From the NCBI GenBank assembly GCA_000151295.1, contig GG745328.1:2831380-2895379 (forward strand): a stretch of DNA of 64,000 bases, written 5' to 3'. Positions 33,791-45,500 of the stretch are shown here, in pieces. Positions within the stretch are counted from its first letter, which is position 1; every line of letters starts with the position of its first letter. The notes beneath the pieces were generated by a model. It ran no database searches and was not told the DNA's origin. It saw only the letters and a program-made list of their open reading frames with translations. The stretch comes from Allomyces macrogynus ATCC 38327 (lineage: Eukaryota; Blastocladiomycota; Blastocladiomycetes; Blastocladiales; Blastocladiaceae). The position numbers and the translations under genes are program-made.

Positions 33791-34996
33791 ATGGCCTCGC
33801 TCCCAACCACCTACCGCCGCGTCGTGTGCATCCAGCAGACGGCCGACTTTGCGCGCGCGACCGAGGTGCAAGAGGCGCCGCTGCAGGCGCTGATTGACCA
33901 AGTCGACGCCAACCCGGCATTGATTCTCGTGCGCGTCACGCAAGTGGGCATGAACGCGTCAGACGTGAATTTTGTCGCGGGTCGCTACGACACGCGCGTC
34001 AAGCCGCCGTACGATGCCGGTTTCGAGGCCATTGGCCAGGTTGTCAAGGGGTCCGCGTTCAAGTTGGGCCAGTGGGTCGGCACGATGCAGTTTGGCGCCT
34101 TCACCGAGTACTTGGTCCTGCACGCGAAGCGCGTGTTCCCGCTGCCGGACGGCCGCCCGGAGTGGCTAGGGATCATGGTCAACGGTCTGACGGCGTGGCT
34201 CGCGCGTGCGTTTTTTGTTTAACCCACACTGCGCCGTCGCGCGCTGTTCTGTGCGAAAGACACGAATTGACTTGGCTGTTTGTCGCCGTGAACAGTCCAC
34301 AAGGCTGCCGGGATCAAGAAGGGCGAGACCGTCGTCGTCACGGGCGCGGCGGGTGCGACGGGCCAGATTGCCGTGCAAGTTGCCAAGGCGGCCGGGTGCA
34401 CGGTCATTGGCACGTGCGGAGGTCCCGTCAAGGCCGCGCAGCTGCGCACGCTAGGTGTTGATCGTCCCGTCGACTACCGGTCCGAGAATCTGGGCGAGGT
34501 CCTGAAGAATGAGTACAAGCGGGGTGTGAACGTGGTCTTTGAGGGCATTGGCGGCGAGATGCTCAAGATGATCCTGCCCAACCTGGCGGTGCGATCGCGG
34601 CTGCTCATTATTGGCGCCGTGTCGACGTATGCCAACGACGGCGACTTTGGTGAGGTCTGGTCGGACGTGATTCCGACGCACTTGCTGCTCCCCAAGTCGA
34701 TTGCCGCGCAGGGCTTCTTCTTGAACCACTACATGAAGGACTTCCCGGAGGCGTGGCCGCAGCTCGTCAAGGGCGTCTTGAAGGGCGAGCTGCAGGTTGC
34801 CGTGGACCCGCACGTCTTCCGCGGCATCGACCAGATCGTGGACGCGGTCAACCTCATGGCGGTACGATCCTTGTTTTGACGTGACCGATACAGCGACCGT
34901 GTGCTGAACTAATGGTCCCTGTTCGTCGTGTAGGAGGGCAAGAACATTGGCAAGGTCGTCGTGGACCTGACGGGCGACGTGCAGGCTAAGCTGTAA
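33791..34996 (+). CDS. PTGR3/ZADH2-like NADPH-dependent oxidoreductase
   Basis: Three exons (33791-34205, 34296-34861, 34934-34996) give 347 residues in exact phase. It is a zinc-independent medium-chain dehydrogenase/reductase. The N-terminal catalytic fold has VGMNASDVNFVAGRYD and PPYDAGFEAIGQV; the Rossmann motif is VVVTGAAGATGQIAVQVAKA. The substrate side reads GVNVVFEGIGGEMLKMILPN, then KSIAAQGFFLNHYM. The C-terminus GKNIGKVVVDLTG is typical. Its relatives reduce quinones or enones such as 15-keto-prostaglandins; the fungal substrate is unknown. Confidence 0.85.
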
Positions 34997-35527
34997 AGAC
35001 ATGAACGAGAACGCGCGCCATTTTCAATGAAAATGCATCAAAACGCGCCCCGTATGGGGCGCCTAGTTCTCCGCCCCTTTTATGGCCTGGCCGACATCTC
35101 AGTCAGAAGCAGGCGCAGGGATCACGACACCAGGGGAACTAAGTCTGACGACACGCTCACCAACCTGACCTGTGCACAACCCAAGCGCGTGTTGTCAGCT
35201 CAGCCAGGAGGACAGCGACGGTGACTCCTGCACCGCGAACAGCCGCTCTCTGGGCCCGACCTACGTGCCCGAGCCGCATTCGCGACCGCTGCGAACCATC
35301 GCCCCTGCCCGCGCCCCCTGCAAACGAGGCGAGGTGGTTGTCCCGCACGGGGTCTCGCAACTTTCGCACCTTGTGCGTGCCAATCACGCACTCCACGTGC
35401 CTTTAATGCCAGCTCTCCTGTCGCGTCGTCGTTTGCCACGACCGACTCTGCATTACACTCGCGCTGCATCAGCACTACTAACGCGCTCACGCCGGATCCG
35501 AGCAACACGCTGCAACGTTTCCGCACC
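34997..35527. other. intergenic, no gene seen
   Basis: 531 bp between the reductase and the COPE start, with no TATA box seen. Open frames here are continuations of COPE shadows. Confidence 0.4.
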
Positions 35528-36531
35528 ATGGACGACAACTACCAAGCGCGTGCACTCTACGCCGTCGGCCACGTCGGCAAACTGCAGGAGCTGCTCTCCG
35601 TGCGTCCCAGCGACCCGGAACGTCTGTTGCTCGTCGTGCGCGCCCTGCTCAACCAGGACCGTCGCGCCGATGCGCTCGCCGTGCTCGACCAGGCGAGTCC
35701 CGCGGGCGCCGAGTTTGGCGCGGCTCGGATCGCTGCTGCTGATTCGCCGCGTGGCGAAACGGCCGCGGCACTGCGCGCATTGCTCGATGACCCGGTCAAG
35801 GCCGGGAACGTGCGTGCGCGCGTGGTCGTGGGAGAGGCGCTGTTGCGTCTGGACTTGGTCGAGGACGCGATCAAGGCGGCGGCGCCCGGCGCGATCGACA
35901 AGGATATTGACTGGTGCGCTTTGGCGGCGCTTGCCCTCAACGCGGTGCAACCCGTCTCTGATCCCCGTTTTCAACGTAACATAGCGCTGCCGTCCTCGTC
36001 CGCGCCTACCTCAAGCTCGACCGCGCCGACCTCGCGCGCCTTCTCGCCGACCAGCTCTCGACCTACCCGAGCGCCGACTCGCACGCGATCACGATCCAGG
36101 TGCTGGAAGGGCTCGTGCACCTCGCGCAGGGTGGCGCCGAGCACGTGCAGCAGGCGCAGTGGATCTGGGACGAGTTGATTCAGACGTATGCGGCAAGCCC
36201 GCTGCTGCTGAACCTGGTCGGTGCCACGAACCTCGTGCGCAAGCAGCCAGCCGACGCGGCACGGTATTTCACAGAGGCGGCGCTCATGGACCCGCAGGAC
36301 GCGGATGCCGCGGCGAATGCGGCGGTCGCGGCGGCGGTTGCGGGCAAGGAGAATGGCGCGCTGTTGAGGTACGGAAACTCGGGTTGGGAGTGGGGGTGGA
36401 GATGGACGTGGGAACTGACCACTGGTGCTGGTAGTCAACTGTGCACACAGCATCCGGGCCACCCGCTCGCGGTCGCGCTCGCAAGCAAGGCCGACATGTT
36501 TGACCGGCTCGCGGCGCAGTACGCGGCATAA
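35528..36531 (+). CDS. SEC28: coatomer subunit epsilon (COPE)
   Basis: Three exons (35528-35913, 35985-36368, 36435-36531) give 288 residues. Removing the intron at GTGCGC rebuilds DIDCAAVLVRAYLKLDRADL, which matches the COPE repeat (LLKLDRLDLA). TPR-like helices run throughout. The block IWDELIQTYAASPLLLNLVG and the C-terminus HPGHPLAVALASKADMFDRL, ending AAQYAA, match COPE. It stabilises alpha-COP in COPI vesicles on Golgi-to-ER traffic. Stop TAA. Confidence 0.9.
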
Positions 36532-36738
36532 CGTGTTGGCGTGTATTAGATTTCATTGTTTGCCCTATTTTCTTGTCCAAATGAGGGGAACGGCTGCTTG
36601 AGTCTCCGCACCAGAGCGACATGAAGATGCAATGGTCACGCACAATCAGACATGCATCCGTTGCACTCACGGCTGCCACTCCAGTCCTCCCAATCAAAAC
36701 CAGATCACCCATGTTACCACACCCCACCCACCGCAACC

Positions 36739-37766
36739 TCAATACTTCCTCGACCGCTTCGACCGGTCGTACTCGCGGTCGTCCTCGTGTCCGCCTGCAG
36801 GCGACCACGGCGACCGCGACCGGCGTCGCGTCGCGCCACGTCGGTAATCATCGTCTCCGCGGCGCGGTGGTGCGTCAGGACTGCGCAAGCGGTCACGCAC
36901 ATGCCCACGCGACCGGGACCGCGACCGCGACCGCGTGCGACGGTCGTGCGACGGCGCGCGAGGTCGCGGCGACTGGATGGATTTGGGTTCGTCGGTCGGC
37001 GGGCGCGGGGCCTTGCCTTTGGAGATGGCGATACGGGATGGGGACAGCCTAAATTGCAAAAAGCGTCTCGGGTTCAGTTTGGGGACAGGGCAACAAAGAT
37101 ACAAAGAAACCGAACGTACTTGAGCCGTTCCCCCTCAATCGCCATCCCATCGAGCTTCGCCAGCGCGCGTTTCTGGAACTCGGGCCCGGTGAACTCGACA
37201 TAGGCGTATCCGAGCCCCGTCATTGCGTCAGTGCCGTTACCGAGTCGCATGCGTCGCACGCCGTCGGCCTGTGCAAACACTTGCCGCAGCTGTTCCAGCG
37301 TCACGGACGCTGGGACATTGTCGATGCGCGCCGTGCGCGCGATTCGCGCAAGCTGGTCCTCGTCGAGCGGCGCTGGCAGCGGTTCGACGGCCAAGGCACG
37401 GTCGTAAAAGGGTTCGCCGTCGAGCTGCAGAGCGAGCAGGGCGTCGCCGGGCTTGACGTACTCGATGGTGCATTCGTGCGCGGATCTGGTGGAGAGAGTG
37501 CGGAACGTGGGGAAGAATTGACAGGTCAGTTTTGTACTTGAGTCGCGCATCGAGGGCAAGCGGCCGAGGTACCGACGATTTCAGTGCGAGCGACTTGATC
37601 TCGCCAAGGTGGGCAAACAGCTTGCGCAGCTTGTCCTCCTCGACAAACTGACTGACATTGGAGATCTAGGTTCATGACAATGAACGAGAGCTGGTGGTGA
37701 ATTTGCTGATGCAGTTGACTGGGACATTTGGGCTGCTGGACTGACCTTGACGATGGCCGATGCCAT
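36739..37766 (-). CDS. SR-type splicing regulator with two RRMs (SREK1-like)
   Basis: Four exons (37766-37746, 37665-37577, 37485-37120, 37048-36739) give 261 residues. The first coding exon is only seven codons (MASAIVK). RRM1 reads ISNVSQFVEEDKLRKLFAHL, then CTIEYVKPGDALLALQLDGE and FYDRALAVEPLP. RRM2 reads ARIDNVPASVTLEQLRQVFA, then LGYAYVEFTGPEFQKRALAK. The C-terminus is an RS domain (RRTRSRSRSRSRGH, RRRSRSPWSP). Frame continuity demands a GTCGGT donor at exon 2. Domain order fits SREK1/SFRS12 alternative-splicing regulators. Confidence 0.85.
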
Positions 37767-38164
37767 GGTGAACTTGATGACCAGGCGTGGTTGGCGGCAA
37801 ATAACTTGGCAGCGATGACAAGATCCCAAGGCGGACCAATGCAGCGAGTGCCCAGCCGTGGTGGTGTCGATGATGGAGTTGGTGCTGGGCAGTTCGTTGA
37901 CTTCGTTGAGAGAAGCGATCAGCATTCCGCGAGGACATCCAAGCGTAAGTCTTCTTCGGTGCACGTGCCTCAAGCGAAAGCGCAACCAGCTCGGTTTTGT
38001 AATCGTTTTGTCTGCACAGCCTCGTCGACCGCGACCACGCTCACACCGCACGCGCGCTGACATTGCAGAGGAAATGGCAGAAGACGCGGAGCACGAACCG
38101 ATCAAGAGCACGAATGAATTTTAATGAGAATATGCGCGAACTAATCACTGCGAATTTAAAGCTA
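37767..38164. other. intergenic, no gene seen
   Basis: About 400 bp upstream of the SR-protein gene. No TATA box or ORF of note. Confidence 0.35.
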
Positions 38165-38860
38165 TTAACCCGCGGTCGCTCCAAACGCCCGCGCCATCAC
38201 GGCGCCGGTAACAAAACACACGACATCATCTCCGCGTCGACAGCGGTGCGCACGCACACGACGACACGACAAGACCCAAACCGACGGGCACGCGGCAACA
38301 CGCGGACCCAACGCGTCTTGCCGGCTCGCCCATGCTGGCCGACCGCGACGCGCCCGGCACGTGCGCAAATCAGACCCAAGCGACCTCGGCAATCGAAACC
38401 GCGCCGTGTCGTCGTTCTCGTACTCGTCCTCGTTGCCGTACTCGTCCTCGTCGCCGATCTCGGCCGCGACCTCGTCGGCGAGCGCAAAGGCCAAGGAAAA
38501 TGCCAGCTTCTTCTTCGTGAAAATGACCTTGTTTTCCTTGAGCTGCAGGCCCGACAGGTCGATGCACCGAGGCAAGGTCCGTGAATAGCTGTTCAGGACG
38601 CGAATCATGGGACGGAAGTTCTGGTCCTTCATGAAAAACAGCGTCTTCGTGCCCTTCAGCGTCATGGTCTCCTCCGACGGACCCGCCGATGGCGACGTCC
38701 CAAACCCGATCGGCATGCTCGAGCCGGTGGTTTCTGAGGCCAACATTTGCGAGCCGCCCGTGAGGTCGAGCGCGCGAAATGGCGGCCTTCGCGCACGATC
38801 ATGGGCTGCGATGAGCGTATATGTATGCTGCAACAGAAATGGATCTGGAACAAAACAACA
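38165..38860 (-). pseudogene. divergent or truncated family copy F
   Basis: The minus-strand frame encodes the second half of the family globular domain: ETMTLKGTKTLFFMKDQNF, then CIDLSGLQLKENKVIFTK, equivalent to CMDHSILQLKGFKVQFHD of member B. A short acidic tail follows (ADEVAAEIGDEDEYGNEDEY, then ENDD). After ENDD the sequence turns basic and reads on to a stop at 38165. No signal exon or RxVRKG block is visible. An acceptor-like TTGCAG at about 38831 leaves open a missed upstream exon. Confidence 0.5.
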
Positions 38861-39008
38861 TCAATCAACAAGCTGCCGGTATCTGCGATGGAAACTCGCC
38901 TCTTGCGCCTGCACGCCTTGCACAGCAACGACATGAACAACCGTGACATGTCGCGACAAACGAAATCCGCGCGACGTCCTCCACGACCGAAAACCCGACC
39001 GAGCTGAC

Positions 39009-39745
39009 CTACTCGTCGGAGCCCATATACTCGTCGTCACCAAACGCCTCGTCGGCGAGCGAGTACGCGCCATCAAACTCGTCCAACGCGTCCTTTTCCG
39101 CATCCTCGTCGTCGTCGACTGCGCGTCCCGTGTCCCCCAAGGCCAGGAGCATGCCGTACCACGCGGGCAACTCGACGAAGTGGAAAATGATCTTGAACTC
39201 CTTGACGACGACCGTCGTCATGTCAAGGCACGGCGTCTTGTTACTCGGCTGGTGCCGGTGAAACACCTTGAGCTGCATGGGACCCAAAGTCGCGCACCGT
39301 CACCATGACGCGGAACGACTCCACCTGCGCGGGCGACCCAGAGTCGCTGTAGGTCGGCGCGCGGCGCGCGAACATCCGGGAAGGGTCGCCGAGTTCCTTG
39401 TAGGTCATTTGGATCGCGCACGTCCCGGGAATCCAGATCCTGCGCGCCATGGAGGCGGGCGAGACGGGCGCGGATCGGGTACACTGTTTGGAACCCAAAC
39501 ATGTGCATCTGGCCCCACGGGATCGTCACGCCCTTGCGCACGACCCGTATCAACCCGTCGACATCGCGCGTCACGTCCATGGGCATGGGCATGTGCCGCG
39601 GGTCGGCAAACGCGTATATGATCTTCTCGGGGGCGCCATGGCCCGTGTGGCGGTGACCTGCACCAAGGGTGCGAGCATCACCACGACGGCAACGGCCGAG
39701 AGGAGGAACACGAACGTCACAGGCAGCTTGATCTATGTCGGAAAT
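39009..39745 (-). pseudogene. frameshifted family copy E
   Basis: Three minus-strand frames together spell a family member. The first has FADPRHMPMPMDVTRDVDGL, then IRVVRKGVTIPWGQMHMFGF ending QTV. The second has PASMARRIWIPGTCAIQMTY and VESFRVMVTVRDFGSH. The third has MQLKVFHRHQPSNKTPCLDM, TTVVVKEFKIIFHFVE and the acidic tail ending DDEYMGSDE. Frame changes lie near 39470 and 39280. A hydrophobic signal-like run (TFVFLLSAVAVVVMLAPLVQ) sits upstream at about 39640-39730, after an ATAG acceptor. It could be a pseudogene or carry two sequence errors. Confidence 0.6.
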
Positions 39746-40309
39746 TGTGATGGTTGGCGAGAGCAGGACGCGGCCGAAAGAGTCGGGCACGTGTTGGTCG
39801 GATCGGGGCGCGTGCCAGAGATCAACTCCGTGGATGTTGGGTCGGAGCAAGCGGGTTCGTGCAGTAGAAAGTGGCGCGACGGCAGTAGAAATGAGCGCGA
39901 CGAGGGGACGACCGATCTTTTTACCGGCCATCGCGCATGGCGCTGGAGTGGAGTGCGGAGTCTGGGAGCCTGAGCCCGTCGCTCCGCTGGTGCAGTGCTG
40001 AAGGCCTCCCACGATCTTCCGCACCTCGGCTTTGATGAAAGTAGGAACGTAATACCCTGTGTGTTGTCTCATGCTTTGAAAACTGTTGCTGCGTGCACAG
40101 ACACCCGCTCGCGGCGCTCGCTCCAACACGAAAATAAAACGATTCATTGCTCAACTACGAAATAGTTTTCCTCACTCGCTCCACCCACAGCGCACAAATG
40201 GGCCAGACCAGCTGACCCGTCTTGAACATGCACGCCAACCCCTGATCAATGCACCATCATCAGCCCATTATGGGCTACTGGCCTCGACACGCCGAACCGT
40301 GTCGCACGC
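39746..40309. other. intergenic, no gene seen
   Basis: 564 bp between copy E and member B. A weak shadow ORF only. Confidence 0.35.
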
Positions 40310-42037
40310 CTACTTCAGGGGCCACCACGACGGCCACTCCCAGGCGTCTTCAGCGACAGAGAAGTCGCTGCCGTCGTACTCGTCGTCGACCGCGTCCTCG
40401 TCGTACGAGTCCTCGACCGAGTAATCGCCGCCGTCGTACTCGTCGTCGACCGCATCCTCATCGTACGAGTCCTCGACCGAGTAATCGCCGCCATCGTACT
40501 CGTCATCGGCCGCCGCGTCCTCGTCATACGAATCCTCAAGCGAGAAATCGCCGCCGTCGTACTCGTCGTCGGCCGCGGCATCCTCGTCATACGAGTCCTC
40601 AAGCGAGAAGCCCTCATCGTCGTAGTTGTCCTCCCACATGTCGTCCCCGTCGTAGGCCGCGTCCTCGGAGACCGAGAAGCCCTCGTCGTAGTTGTCCTCC
40701 CACATGTCGTCGCCCTCGTACGCCGCGTCCTCGGACACGGAGAAATCACCGTCGTCGTAGTTGTCCTCCCACATGTCGTCGTAGGTCTCGTCCCACGAGT
40801 CGTCAAACGAAGCGTAGTCGTAGCCCGACTCGGACACCGAGAACTTGGCCTTGGCACCGGCCGCGGCCGTCTTGGGCTTGCGCACAGGCAGCGTGTCGTG
40901 GAACTGCACCTTGAACCCCTTGAGCTGCAGGATCGAGTGGTCCATGCACTTGGTCGTCGACGCGTGGTCGTGCGCCGCCTGCAGCGTGATCGGCGCCGAA
41001 CTGGCCGAGAGCCTCGAGACAGGCACGCGCAGACGCAGCGTCTCGTACTTGTTGCTGCCGTGCGACCCCTTGGGGAACCGCAGGCCGCCGAGGGGCTTGC
41101 CGCCGTGGAAGACGGTGATGGCCGTGTCGGACTTGTGGCACACGGGCGCCTTCGACCCCGGGCGCGGCGGGGCCTTGCCGACCATTTTCATGGGCTTGCG
41201 CTGCGCGGGCTTCTTGGCCTGCGCCTTGATCTTGGCCAGGAACGTCACGTACTTGGTCCCGGCCGGGATCGCGAGCGGCTTGGCCGTCTGGAAGCCGTAC
41301 TTGTGGATCACGCCGTGACCGGCCGTGAGGCCCTTGCGCACGAGCCGCACCGACCCGTCAGCGCCGTGCTGGATCGCGGCCGGGAAGGGCGGGTCGACAA
41401 ACGGCACGAGGCCGGCGGGCGACGAGTGCAAGTGCGTCTTGTGCGCGCCGGGCGCGGCGGCCGTCGACATAACTGGTGGACCAGGAGAAGGGTACGTTAG
41501 TATTCATCACTTTCCGCGCGCATCAGATCAGACCAGATCACAAGACGTACGCGCGGCCGTCTTGGTCTTGGGCTTCTTGTTCGCCTTCTTGGCCTTGAGC
41601 CGAAGCTTCTTGAGCTTCAGCGCGAGCTTCTTCCGGTCCGGGTGGCCCACGGGCAACTTGCTCATCTTCTGCTTGAGCGCCTTGACCTTCTTGGCATGGC
41701 GCGCGTTGCGCGCCTTACGTGCCGCCGCCGACAGCTTCGACCCAGACTTCTTGATCGGCTTGCCGCCCTTGACCTTGGTGTTGACGCGCGCGCCCGACCG
41801 CTTCTTGAGCGCCGCCTGCATCTCGGCCGTCCACGCCTTGATCCCGCCTTTGGCCTTCTTGGTCGCACGCTTGCGCTTGGGCTTGGCCGCGTGCGCGACC
41901 GTCAGGTGCGGCGCGTTCGCCGTGCCGGAAGTCGTCGTCGAGGGAACATTGCCGACAATCTGCTGCGCGTCGACAGTGGTCGCGACCACGGCGAGCGCGG
42001 CCGCGGCGGTCGCGAGGAGCAGCGTCGGGTACTTCAT
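40310..42037 (-). CDS. secreted dipolar protein, family member B
   Basis: Two exons (42037-41551, 41472-40310) give 549 residues. Exon 1: signal peptide MKYPTLLLATAAAALAVVAT with cleavage near VDAQ, then a very Lys/Arg-rich region with GGKPIKK and KLPVGHPDR, ending KTKTAA. Exon 2: LMSTAAAPGAHK, the globular domain (VRLVRKGLTAGHGVIHKYGF, CHKSDTAITVFHGGKPLGGL, CMDHSILQLKGFKVQFHD), then the longest acidic tail. That tail has about eight units of the type EDxYDEDAxxDDEYDGGD and DDMWEDNYD. The end is unique: AWEWPSWWPLK. Exon 2 is almost identical to that of member C, while exon 1 and the intron are not. TATA box 85 bp upstream. Confidence 0.85.
40455..41472 (-). repeat. inverted repeat arm 1 (member B exon 2)
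   Basis: 1,018 bp aligned without indels to 48728-49745 in opposite orientation. The only difference I saw is G/A at 41218 versus 48982. Identity starts exactly at the exon-2 acceptor and ends in the acidic tail. Confidence 0.9.
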
Positions 42038-42121
42038 GGTGCGTAACGGGCACTCGGTGGACGGGGAGCGCGGTGGTCGTCGTCGTCGAGGGAGAGCGTG
42101 GCCGCGTGCGTGCACCCCGGA

Positions 42122-42127
42122 TTTATA
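42122..42127 (-). promoter_or_regulatory. TATA box of family member B
   Basis: TATAAA on the minus strand (CCTATAAATCC), 85 bp upstream of the ATG at 42037. Confidence 0.65.
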
Positions 42128-42582
42128 GGCCCGCGGCGGGGTTGGTCGTGCGCGGGTCGTGGGGTGGTCGACATGTGCTGGCGCGTCGCCCGTGGGCGCT
42201 TCCCATGCCAACCGCGTGCCGCGCTGGGATCGTGCGACCGAAGCAAGTTCTCGGCGCGTGCGAGCTCGGTGCGCGCGTGGGGGACGGCATGGTTTCCCAT
42301 AAGTGCGGCTGCCGAAGGAGAAAGAGAGAGAGGGAAGACGCGCTCACGTGTCTTTTGCCTGTGCCTCCTGACGGCTGCCGTCGCCACGATCCGCCCATCA
42401 CGACGACCAGCGCGCAACTCATCATTTCGATCACCTCGACACGCAAGACTGGGTGGAGAGAAGCATCTGATCTGAATCCGATTGTTCTCTGGGGGGGAAT
42501 ACAAGTGAACCACGTATGCAAAACCAGCCATCCGCGCGCGGGACCTCGGTCCCGCCCACCCACCAACAAACACCAACATCTT
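42128..42582. other. intergenic, no gene seen
   Basis: 455 bp between the member B promoter and the OSH3 stop codon. Random ORFs only. Confidence 0.35.
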
Positions 42583-45500
42583 TCACCACAACTGCAAATC
42601 CGTCGGCGGCCACGCCTTGGCCTCGCGCGCCTCCCAATACCCGCCCGCATAGACCCACTCGTCATTGCCAGCGCCCGCCGGGTCAGCCGAGTACTCGGCC
42701 GGGTGCGCGGCAAACCATCGCGGCTCCCATTTCCGCCCCTGCGCCTCGAGCTCGCGCCGGAACGCGCGCTGCTTCTCCTCGACACGGACCTTTTCGGCCT
42801 CGGCTTCGGCTGTGTGGCCCTCCTCGAAGAGCCGCTGGTCCGGACGGAATCGCGTGTCGGTTGGCGGGAGGTAGTCGGCAATGTCGTCGGTGATTTCCTA
42901 GCGGCATGGTCGAGAGGGTGTTGTGAGTCGAGCGTTCAAGCAAACCGCCCCGTGACGACAAAGAAAAGAAAACAAAACGCACATTGAGCTCGATCGTAAA
43001 CTGCGTGAACCCATACATCTGGTCAACATTCGGCAGCGCCGGGTTGGCCTTCCAAATCGAGACCGACAAGTTATCCGGCCCCGTCCAGAACAGCGATTCG
43101 TTCCAACGCCCTTGGACGGTCGCGAGCTTGTTCCCCTTGGCGCCAATCACGCTCCCGACCACCTCGTTCTTGGTGACCGACCCGCCGCCCAGCCACCCGC
43201 CACCGCCATTCTCCTTGAACGTCATTTCCGCGCGCTCGCCCGTCGTATGGTTGCGCACAATCATCTTCCCGTAATGGTCGAGCGACCGCGTCCCGCCGCC
43301 AATCAAGTTGCGCATGCACGTCGTGACCTTGGCCCAGGTGAAATGGTCGCCCGTGGCCGGGAACACGACATGTACGGTCCCCGAGTGGTAAAACTCCATC
43401 GACCGGCCATAGAACTTGGACGCGATCTTCGAGTCTTGGAAAAACGTCCATCCGGCATCGCCCTCGGCATGGCACGCCATGATCGGCGGGTAATGGCTGA
43501 CCTTTTCGGCAATGTACTTAAACCCGCGGTCCGGGCGTACCAGCTCGTAGGTCTCGCCGTGCAGCGGGTTGAACGGCTTGCGCGACGCGCGGTGCGCCGT
43601 CGATGCGTACCCCGAGACGGCAAAGGCGGCCACGTACTTGAGCCGGTCAAGCGAGTCGGTCGCGCGGGCCGCGCGGTCGAGCAAGTCCGAGTACTCCAGT
43701 TCCTCGGCGAGTCGCTGCAACAGATTGATCGGCTCGTTGAGCGAAATCGGCATCGTCACAGTACTCAGATCCTTGCCGATATTGCGGCGCAGAATCGACA
43801 TGATCGAGACATCGTCGCCGGCCACGGGCGACGGCAGGAACCGGCGCCGCTCGACCATGGTCAGTGGCGGCGAGGCCAGTGCAGACGTGGCCGCCGTAGT
43901 CCCACTCAGCCCGGTCCCACTGGTGGCCGACGCCGCGTGCCGCCGGGACATGGACGGCGCAATTGATTCGGCGTCGGTGTGCGAGTAGGAGTAATCCGAG
44001 TCGTCATCGTCGTCCTCGTCGTCGTCCTCGTTATGCTCCTCGTAAATCACCATTTCGTGCGTACTCGCCGCCTTACCACCACCGCGTCCACCGTCCTCGT
44101 CGTCCTCGTCGGACGACTCGCCGCCGGCATTGGCAATTACGATTTCCTCGGCATCAAACCACATGTCCGACGCGGTCGACGCAATCGAATTCGTGCGCCG
44201 GTGCTGCGAAATCAGCGAGAACGGGCGCGACCCGACGGGAAGCGTGGGCGTGCCCGGCATCGGCGGCGTGCCCGCCGCGACCGTCGTCTCGAGCCGCAGC
44301 TTGACTTCGGCGCTCTCGCGCAGGATCTCCTGGTAGGCGAGTTGCAGCGACTTGGCTTTGGCCCACTCGCACTCAAGCTGGTCGAGTAAGTCCTGCTTTT
44401 CCGCGGCCATCAGGTCGGCCAATGCGCGAGCAGCATCGGCCACGGGTTCCGGCACCGCGTCCGCGTCCTCGCTCTCGACGGCCGCCGTCAACCCCTTCAC
44501 TCGCTCCTCGACCTTTTCCAAGAACGTCAGCAACGATGCTTCCGCCGCAGCCGTCGCCTCCTTGGCCTTCTTCGCCATGGCCTCATTCGCCTCCTCTTCC
44601 GCGGCCGCCGACCCGGCGAGCGACGGCTGCCTCGTGCGCAACGCCAAATCCGCGGCCTGGACGGCCTTGTACCGTTTGATGACCGCCAACCACTTATCGT
44701 AATCGTCGCGCGTCAATGCGCGCAAGTGCCAGAGCGACGTGCCCGAATCGATATTGATGATGCGGTGGTCGAGGTCAACGGAAATAGCCGACAGCGCGAT
44801 CGGGATCGACCCACGGCAGAAGCCCGCGGGGAACTTGAAGTAGGCGAGGTGGCCGCGGTCGCAGACAAAGTACCGCTTGGCCCACCCTTGCATGCGCTTG
44901 CGTTTCTTTTTGAGCAGCCACCCGGCGAGTTCGGGCTTGGCTTCGTCCTCGACGGCCTCTGTGGATCGAGAGAGCTGTTGGTGAGCGCCACCCAGGCGAC
45001 AACGGATCCGACGCCAGGAAGGGCAAGCAAGGGAAGGCACGTACCGCCCTCGCGCATCGCCACGAAAAACGTCATTTTCTTGGACGTGTTGCGTGAAAAC
45101 GTGTTATCTAGAGCACATATCATCCACCAGTCAGTCAGCCAGTCGAACCAGCACCTCCAACACCGCCGCTGCAACGCAGGCGCGCCACCAAACCGATCCG
45201 TACGGACCAAAATACAACACGTAAGTCCCGGCGCGATCCACCGACTTCTGGCCCTTGATCGTCGTCTTGGACGACTCGTACCGCTGCACGGGCAAGATCT
45301 CCTCGAGCGCAGGCTCGCCGCGCGCGGTTTTACTCGATGCGCGCGCGCGTGGCGCGGCGGCATCAGCCGACGCCGGATGGATCGACGCGTCGTCGGGGGT
45401 ATCCAGTGCGTCGGCGGATCCCTTGGGCGACCCGTTACTGGAGGACGGCGCGTGGTGATCGCTAGCGGACCCGTTGGCCGACCGTTTTCCGGAAAACGGG

